Below are positions 58,817 through 64,000 of a stretch of DNA of 64,000 nt, piece by piece (position 1 is the first letter of the stretch; each line of letters begins with the position of its first letter). Location of the stretch: positions 89,982 to 153,981 of the forward strand of contig SVGP01000004.1 of the NCBI GenBank assembly GCA_015056255.1, given 5' to 3'. The stretch is from Clostridiales bacterium. GTDB taxonomy: Bacteria; Bacillota; Clostridia; Christensenellales; Aristaeellaceae. The position numbers and the translations under genes were made by a program. The notes beneath the pieces were generated by a model, which did not search any database, was not told the DNA's origin, and saw only the letters and a program-made list of their open reading frames with translations.

Positions 58817-60757
58817 ATGTCAACGATAATGGGCATCGACATTGAAACCTACAGTTCGGTGCCGTTGCCCAAATGCGGAGTATACCGCTACACCGATGCG
58901 CCTGATTTCGAGGTGCTTCTTTTTTCCTATGCCTACGATGACGGGCCGGTCATAACGATTGACCTTGCCTGCGGCGAACAGCTTCCCGAAGATGTGATCG
59001 CGGCGCTGAATGATCCTGAAATCATCAAGGCTGCTTATAATGCACAGTTTGAGCGCGTCTGCCTTTCGAGGCAGCTGGGACATTGGCTCGATCCGCATCA
59101 GTGGAGATGTACGGCGGTTATGGCGTCGTATCTTACGCTGCCGTCCCGATTGGGGGATGTTGCAGTCGCGCTGAAGGTTACCCAACAGAAGATGGAGGAA
59201 GGCAAAGAACTCATCCGCTATTTTTCCGTTCCGTGCAAGCCTACCAAGACCAACGGCGGCAGAACCCGGAATATGCCTGCGGACGCTCCTGAGAAGTGGA
59301 CGCTGTACAAGCAGTACAATGCGCAGGACGTGGAAACCGAGCGTGCTGTCCGCAAGGTGCTGGAAGCATGGCCGCTGCCGGAGCATGAATGGAAGCTGTA
59401 CGCTCTGGATCAGCAGATCAACGACCGTGGTGTGCGGGTGGATAAGAAGCTCGTCAAAAACGCCATTGCTGTCGATGAAGTGTTTACGGAAGCAGCCTAT
59501 CAGCAGGCAAAGGAGCTGACCGGGCTGGAGAACCCCGGGAGCGTCAATCAGCTGAAGGCGTGGCTGGCTGATCAGGACATACCCATGGAATCCCTCGCCA
59601 AGAAGATCGTGCAGGAGAAAGCTGCGCAGACGGATGGCATTGTGGCAGAGCTTCTGAACCTCCGCCTGGAACTGAGCAAGACCAGCGTGAAGAAGTACGA
59701 GGCTATGGCGCGTACCGTCTGCAGGGACGGTCGCATCCACGGTCTGCTGCAATTCGGTGGCGCCTCGCGCACCTTCAGATGGGCAGGCAGATTGGTGCAG
59801 GTGCAGAATCTTCCGCAGAATCATCTTCCTGATCTCGATCTTGCGAGAGAAATCGTGAAGGCTGGCGACGAAGAAATGCTCGATTCGCTCTTCGGATCCG
59901 TTCCCGGCACGCTCTCCGAACTCATACGCACGGCGTTCATCCCGAAGGATGGATGCCGTTTTATCGTGGCGGACTTTTCTGCGATTGAAGCCCGCGTTCT
60001 CGCATGGCTTGCCGGTGAGGAGTGGGTGTTGGATGAGTTCCGTGGAAAAGGCAAGATCTACGAAGCAACCGCCAGCCGCATGTTCCATATTCCCCAGGAG
60101 ACGATCGTCAAGGGCAATCCGAACTATGAATACCGTCAGAAAGGTAAACAAGCCACCTTGTCCTGCGGTTACGGCGGCGGTGTCGGCGCACTGAAGGCCA
60201 TGGGAGCGAAGATGCCCGAGGAGGAGATGCAGCCGCTGGTGGACGTCTGGCGCGCAGCTAACCCCAATATTGTGGCTTTCTGGAACGCTATGGACCGTGC
60301 TGCCCGAAAGGTGATCCGCAAGCAGGAAGCGGCTCGTGTTGGTAAAGTCACGCTGTACTGGCAGGACGATAAGATGCTCATGCGCCTGCCATCCGGCAGA
60401 AACCTCTGCTATCAGTCTCCGCACTTTACCATGAATCGTTTCGGCACCGACGCCATCGGTTACTATGCGCCCAACGCTGCCGGGCAGATGGTGGAGCAGG
60501 AAACATTCGGCGGAAAGCTGGCTGAAAATGCGACCCAGGCGATTGCGCGGGATATTCTGGCGCATGCCATGCTGAACCTGGATGCTACTGGGTATCCCAT
60601 CGTCTTCCATGTGCATGACGAAGCTGTCATGGAGATGCCCAACGGAGAGGGCTCCATGGAGGATGCCTGCGCGGTGATGGGTCATCCCCCGGAATGGGCA
60701 TTGGATCTTCCTCTCCGCGCAGATGGATATGAGTGCGCCTACTACCGCAAGGACTGA
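58817..60757 (+). CDS. Phage-type family A DNA polymerase with 3'-5' exonuclease domain
   Basis: 646 residues. Exonuclease: MGIDIETYSS (Exo I DxE), YNAQFERV (Exo II position, with Glu in place of the usual Asp), YNAQDVETE (Exo III). Polymerase: motif A FIVADFSAIEARVLAW (~382), motif B RQKGKQATLSCGYGGG (~440), motif C FHVHDEAVMEMP (~597). It is shorter than Pol I and lacks the 5' nuclease. It replicates the element's DNA, presumably with the DUF2800, DUF2815 and VirE proteins. Start behind AAGGTGGTG. Confidence 0.93.
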   Translation: MSTIMGIDIETYSSVPLPKCGVYRYTDAPDFEVLLFSYAYDDGPVITIDLACGEQLPEDVIAALNDPEIIKAAYNAQFERVCLSRQLGHWLDPHQWRCTAVMASYLTLPSRLGDVAVALKVTQQKMEEGKELIRYFSVPCKPTKTNGGRTRNMPADAPEKWTLYKQYNAQDVETERAVRKVLEAWPLPEHEWKLYALDQQINDRGVRVDKKLVKNAIAVDEVFTEAAYQQAKELTGLENPGSVNQLKAWLADQDIPMESLAKKIVQEKAAQTDGIVAELLNLRLELSKTSVKKYEAMARTVCRDGRIHGLLQFGGASRTFRWAGRLVQVQNLPQNHLPDLDLAREIVKAGDEEMLDSLFGSVPGTLSELIRTAFIPKDGCRFIVADFSAIEARVLAWLAGEEWVLDEFRGKGKIYEATASRMFHIPQETIVKGNPNYEYRQKGKQATLSCGYGGGVGALKAMGAKMPEEEMQPLVDVWRAANPNIVAFWNAMDRAARKVIRKQEAARVGKVTLYWQDDKMLMRLPSGRNLCYQSPHFTMNRFGTDAIGYYAPNAAGQMVEQETFGGKLAENATQAIARDILAHAMLNLDATGYPIVFHVHDEAVMEMPNGEGSMEDACAVMGHPPEWALDLPLRADGYECAYYRKD

Positions 60758-60860
60758 AAGTTATCTGTTTTGTCGCCATTATGTTGGGCATTATCGCTTG
60801 CTATGTGCGCCGATCAGAGCGAATATGTCATCGGTAATCAAACAACAAGGAGGAAGCCCC

Positions 60861-61127
60861 ATGATTCTCTATGAGAACGATAAGCCGCGCTACTTCGATA
60901 AGAACGGCAAGGAAATCACCGATGGATGCACCATTCGGTATGCAAGCGGTCACACCGAGAAAGTTTACCGCACAACGGATGATCAGCTCGGCACCGATGT
61001 TACGAACCCCAGCTGGATCAAGTCTGGCAGAGCGATTGCCTGTGAATACGGCATCTATCCCCTCGGCAGCCTGGAAACAAATGAGGTCGAGGTGGTGGGA
61101 GAAAGGGACGGCAATGAACGGGAATAA
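60861..61127 (+). CDS. Small phage protein of unknown function
   Basis: 88 residues from ATG behind AAGGAGG. Beta-rich, YFDKNGKEITDGCTIRYASG and KVYRTTDDQLGTDVTNPSW. It resembles small barrel-type phage proteins, but no family name is certain. Overlaps the next gene by 14 bases. Confidence 0.6.
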   Translation: MILYENDKPRYFDKNGKEITDGCTIRYASGHTEKVYRTTDDQLGTDVTNPSWIKSGRAIACEYGIYPLGSLETNEVEVVGERDGNERE

Positions 61128-61638
61128 GCAGGCGAGAATCTGTGCCTATGCACGGGTTGCAACCAGAGGGCAGATCACGGGCATGGCAGTGCAGGGGCAA
61201 AGACGTAGGGCATATATTTATGCCCGCGTCGGTGGAGGAAGCTCATCTCCGCCTGGTACGGATTTCAGTTATACCATGCTCGAAGATCAGCGTAGAGGGC
61301 TCTGCGAGTGTGCTGCATCCATGGGATTTGAAGTGGCGGAGCAGGATGTTGAACTTGCCCGAGCAGGGATCACAGAAAGTGCTGTGCAGAAGATGCTGAA
61401 AGCAGTGAATGACGGAAAGGTACAGGCTGTGATGCTTTCGTCTTGCAGCAGGCTGCACCGGGATTCTGAGAAGGTCGTTGATCTGCTGGAGGAACTTGAT
61501 CACTGTGGCATGCGAATTTACAGCCAGCAGGAAGGCTGGGTCAATGTTTCTGAAGAAGGACAACCATCCATGCTGCAGCTTCTTCAGATGATGCGCTCGA
61601 TTAATCGGAAGGAAGGTGCGCTGAATGCCTTATCCTGA
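61114..61638 (+). CDS. Small serine-recombinase-like protein lacking the catalytic Ser
   Basis: 174 residues. MLEDQRRGLCECAASMGFEV, VELARAGITESAVQKMLKAV and VQAVMLSSCSRLHRD are the body of a resolvase N-terminal domain. The N-terminal strand occurs twice, ICAYARVATRGQ and AYIYARVGGGSS; in active enzymes this motif is Y[SA]RVS with the nucleophilic Ser right after RV. Here that position is Ala or Gly. It has no DNA-binding C-terminal domain. Probably a non-catalytic or regulatory derivative. Confidence 0.65.
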   Translation: MNGNKQARICAYARVATRGQITGMAVQGQRRRAYIYARVGGGSSSPPGTDFSYTMLEDQRRGLCECAASMGFEVAEQDVELARAGITESAVQKMLKAVNDGKVQAVMLSSCSRLHRDSEKVVDLLEELDHCGMRIYSQQEGWVNVSEEGQPSMLQLLQMMRSINRKEGALNALS

Positions 61639-61858
61639 TAGAAAAACCGTTGCCCACGTTCGTGCGGAATTCCCGGCAGGAACCCGCGTGGAACTGGTGA
61701 AAATGGATGATCCCCAAGCCCCGCCCGTCGGCACCAAGGGCACCGTCTTATACGTTGATGATATTGCTTCGCTATGTATGCGCTGGGATAACGGTTCCTC
61801 CCTGCATGTGGCTTATGGCGAGGACCTCGTGAAGAAACTTGGTGAAACGGAGGGATGA
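61625..61858 (+). CDS. DUF4314 protein
   Basis: 77 residues. FPAGTRVELVKMDDPQAPPV and GTKGTVLYVDDIASLCMRWD form an SH3-like beta barrel typical of DUF4314, common in Firmicutes phages and conjugative elements. Overlaps its neighbour on the 5' side. Confidence 0.78.
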   Translation: MPYPDRKTVAHVRAEFPAGTRVELVKMDDPQAPPVGTKGTVLYVDDIASLCMRWDNGSSLHVAYGEDLVKKLGETEG

Positions 61859-61860
61859 CC

Positions 61861-62139
61861 ATGGGAGCGATATGCGAACTGTGCGGCAGGGACATGCTGG
61901 AAAGCAAGGGATGCGCCATCTCCAAGATCAACATTGGCGGTAAGGTCTACAAGCGCATCCCTGTCGGTGGGCGCGGTGATTTCCTTGAAGGAGGTCCGAA
62001 AGATGCCCGGTGCGGCGACTGCGGCGCCCTGGTTGGTCACTACCACCATTGGGGCTGCGATTGCGAACGCTGCCCGGCGTGCGGTCTGCAGCTGATCGGC
62101 TGTGATTGCGAGGACGTGTACGCTCAAGGAAAGAAGTAA
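61861..62139 (+). CDS. Small zinc-ribbon protein
   Basis: 92 residues from ATG 61861, six bases after GGAGGG (an ATG at 61855 abuts that site). Cys pairs CELCGRD, CGDCGAL, CDCERCPACGLQ and CDCED suggest two zinc ribbons. Function unknown; last gene before the hairpin array. Confidence 0.6.
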   Translation: MGAICELCGRDMLESKGCAISKINIGGKVYKRIPVGGRGDFLEGGPKDARCGDCGALVGHYHHWGCDCERCPACGLQLIGCDCEDVYAQGKK

Positions 62140-62145
62140 CAAAAA

Positions 62146-62306
62146 AGTGGTCTGTCCTACATTCTAGGGCAGACCACTCATCATTTATCGATTGAGGTCT
62201 GTGCCTACAATTTGGGCGCAGACCACTTTTTATCTCATTGAGGTTTCCCCTACATTTCAGGGGAAACCTCTTCTCGATTCAGTGCGGAACTGCCTATATT
62301 ATAGGC
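62146..62306. repeat. Array of phased hairpins before the VirE-type gene
   Basis: Three hairpins with 9-base loops starting TACA: stem 62146-62157/62167-62178 (loop TACATTCTA), 62196-62205/62215-62224 (loop TACAATTTG), 62240-62250/62260-62270 (loop TACATTTCA). A fourth short one, GCC-TATATTATA-GGC at 62292-62306, is followed by T5. Loops begin 48, 45 and 44 bases apart; linkers share TCGATT/TCATT. Stem sequences differ but stay paired, with one G.T wobble at the same level in the first two. Confidence 0.8.
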
Positions 62307-62349
62307 TTTTTGACCAGAAATGTCAATCTATCCGAAGGAGGAAGAATCC

Positions 62350-64000
62350 ATGCAGGTGAAGCACGACCGCAAGCTCCTGATCGCCATTGGCAGGAGCAGA
62401 AAGGCGTCGCAATGGCAGAACAAAGAGATGATGTGGAGTGAGTTCCTGGACAAGCTCGCCACCACTACCCGCACCCGTGAAACGGTGACCGACTACGCTG
62501 CCATGTCCAAGGCTGACCGCGATACCGTAAAGGATGTAGGTGGCTTTGTTGGTGGTTATCTCAAGAACGGAAAGCGCAACAACGCCAGCGTGGTCAACCG
62601 CTGCATGCTGTGTCTGGACGCAGACAATGCAGATCCCGGCCTTATGGACGATCTGGATATGACGTTCATCAATGCCTACGCGCTGTACAGTACTCACAGC
62701 CATACACCTGAAAAGATGCGTCTGCGCCTGATCATCCCGCTGACTCGCACAGTCACGCCGGATGAATATGCCGCTGTTGCCCGCCGTGTAGCCGACGATC
62801 TGAATCTCAAGCGTTTTGATCCCACGACCTTTGAACCGGCCCGCCTAATGTACTGGCCCAGTACGCCCGAGGACGGCGAGTTCTTTTTCCATTATGCTGA
62901 CGAACCCTTCCTCGATCCGGACGAGGTGCTGAACACCTACGCCGACTGGAAGGATGCTTCCCTCTGGCCGACTACTCAGCCGGTGGAGGAACGTATCCGC
63001 CACACTGCCGGCAAGCAGGAAGATCCCACTGAAAAGAGAGGCATCATCGGCGCTTTTTGCCGTGCGCACACCATCACTGATGTGCTGGAGAATATTCTCT
63101 CAGACCGCTATACACCCACCGAGCAGGATGACCGCTTCACCTTCGTCGGCGGCAGCACCACTGGCGGTCTGGTGATCTACAGCGATAAATATGCCTTTTC
63201 TCATCACGCCACCGACCCTGCAGGCGGCAAGCTGTGCAACGCCTTTGACCTGGTGCGCTGGCACCTGTTCATGCCGGGCGGTATGGCTCCGGACGGTTCT
63301 CTTGTTGGTGACGACGCATCTTCCATGAAGCTGATGCAGGAATACGCCTCGAAGGACGAAGCGACCAGGCGGCAGCTGGCGGAGGAACGCCGCGCCCAGG
63401 CCATAGAGGAGTTCAGTGATCTGGATGCGGATGCTGAGAAAAAGGCCGCAGCAGAGAATGTGAACTGGCAGGATGATCTGGACATCGACAAGCACGGCAA
63501 GGTGAAGGACACCCTTGGTAATCTCGCGTTGATTCTGCGCAACGATCCGAAGCTGAAGGACATCTCCTACAACATCCACCGCAGCGGCATCGATATTCGC
63601 AAGGACGCTGATGGCAAGACTACCATTCCGTGGACGCAGCTCAAGCCCGGTTGGAATGAATCCGACCTCGGCGCGGTTCAGATCTACCTTGAGCGTGTGT
63701 ATGGTCTGTACACCCCCAGCAAGCTGAAGGGCATTCTGCTGGCCATCGCAGCCGAGCGAAGCTATCATCCCATCCGTGATTACTTCGCTGCTTTGCCTGC
63801 CTGGGATGGTGTACCCCGCGTGGAGACGCTGTTCATCGATTACCTTGGCTCCCCGGACACATCCTACATCCGCGCCATCGCACGAAAGATGATGGTCGCT
63901 GCTGTCGCACGCATCTACGAGCCTGGCATCAAGTTCGACAGTGTTGTCGTTCTTAACGGTCCCCAGGGCATGGGCAAGAGTTCCTTTTTCGCCAAGCTGG
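62350..64000 (+). CDS. VirE-family phage primase/helicase, 3' end outside the window
   Basis: 550 residues are present, start behind AAGGAGG. The N-terminal part (CMLCLDADNADPGLMDDLDM, YALYSTHSHTPEKMRLRLII) is an AEP-type primase-like domain with an Asp pair (DAD). Near the end of the window HPIRDYFAALPAWDGVPRVE and VVLNGPQGMGKSSFF (Walker A) belong to the virulence-associated E helicase domain. It would open and prime the element's origin. The hairpin array immediately upstream may be an origin or control region. Confidence 0.88.
   Translation, partial: MQVKHDRKLLIAIGRSRKASQWQNKEMMWSEFLDKLATTTRTRETVTDYAAMSKADRDTVKDVGGFVGGYLKNGKRNNASVVNRCMLCLDADNADPGLMDDLDMTFINAYALYSTHSHTPEKMRLRLIIPLTRTVTPDEYAAVARRVADDLNLKRFDPTTFEPARLMYWPSTPEDGEFFFHYADEPFLDPDEVLNTYADWKDASLWPTTQPVEERIRHTAGKQEDPTEKRGIIGAFCRAHTITDVLENILSDRYTPTEQDDRFTFVGGSTTGGLVIYSDKYAFSHHATDPAGGKLCNAFDLVRWHLFMPGGMAPDGSLVGDDASSMKLMQEYASKDEATRRQLAEERRAQAIEEFSDLDADAEKKAAAENVNWQDDLDIDKHGKVKDTLGNLALILRNDPKLKDISYNIHRSGIDIRKDADGKTTIPWTQLKPGWNESDLGAVQIYLERVYGLYTPSKLKGILLAIAAERSYHPIRDYFAALPAWDGVPRVETLFIDYLGSPDTSYIRAIARKMMVAAVARIYEPGIKFDSVVVLNGPQGMGKSSFFAKL

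Noticed and set aside
58820..60685. 621-codon open frame on the minus strand
   Set aside because: Antisense of the DNA polymerase, whose catalytic motifs fix the coding strand. The GC-rich codon use leaves the complementary frame open.
62146..62306. Hairpin array as a CRISPR
   Set aside because: Units are not identical repeats with unique spacers: the conserved part is the loop, the stems vary, and no cas gene is present.

Overview
This looks like a chromosomal segment of an anaerobic, gut-type Clostridia member (Bacillota). Support comes from strong AGGAGG-type ribosome-binding sites with frequent TTG and GTG starts, TTGACA/TATAAT promoters with 17-18 bp spacers, Rho-independent terminators, a Bacillus-type LexA box, and gene families typical of Clostridia (NagA/ROK, Gram-positive Pel cluster, CotH-VTC-DUF4956, DUF2800/DUF2815 phage module). 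The assignment is an inference from gene content; no marker that fixes the genus was seen.

Layout. 1-2.8 kb: end of a GH5 glycosidase, then an ArsR repressor translationally overlapped with an ABC exporter. 3-5.6 kb: nagA and an unusual ROK kinase. 5.7 kb: tRNA-Ser(CGA). 5.9-17 kb: a Gram-positive Pel-like exopolysaccharide operon (SDR-membrane-GAF-degenerate GGDEF PelD-like gene, split by a one-base frameshift; PelE-like; PelA-like deacetylase; PelF; PelG) followed without a break by CotH, VTC and DUF4956 genes. A large sensor protein with HD-GYP and GGDEF domains converges on it at 17-20.7 kb, so c-di-GMP synthesis/breakdown and a predicted c-di-GMP effector sit side by side.

20.8-29.5 kb: mobile-element relics, argS with an arginine-codon leader peptide and attenuator, a collapsed sigma/anti-sigma pair, HAD and MFS genes, a rhodanese plus CoA-disulfide-reductase pair, and a broken serine recombinase. 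29.6-42 kb: carbohydrate, amide and membrane functions (GH109-like oxidoreductase-fold glycosidase, Cys-rich secreted protein, ROK-SIS fusion, CNNM/CBS transporter with a structured leader, D-aminoacylase, alpha/beta hydrolase, processive GT2, DUF5722).

42.6-51 kb: a TetR gene, an ftsH-like gene cut off by the end of a mobile element, a second CotH-VTC-DUF4956 operon flanked by two small unknown proteins, a metallophosphatase, and a TetR/flavodoxin pair. 51-53 kb: an ImmA/IrrE-type protease behind a LexA box. 53.6-64 kb: the replication/early module of a prophage or related integrative element (metK, DUF2800, DUF2815, XRE repressor, SLOG/DUF1273, family A DNA polymerase, resolvase-like protein, DUF4314, and a VirE-type primase/helicase preceded by an array of structured hairpins), cut by the end of the window.

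The most unusual signals are the two copies of CotH-VTC-DUF4956, the argS leader peptide, the tandem hairpin array before the VirE gene, the pair of hairpin elements with equal length but different compensated stems at 20.87 and 44.51 kb, and the LexA-controlled ImmA-type gene.
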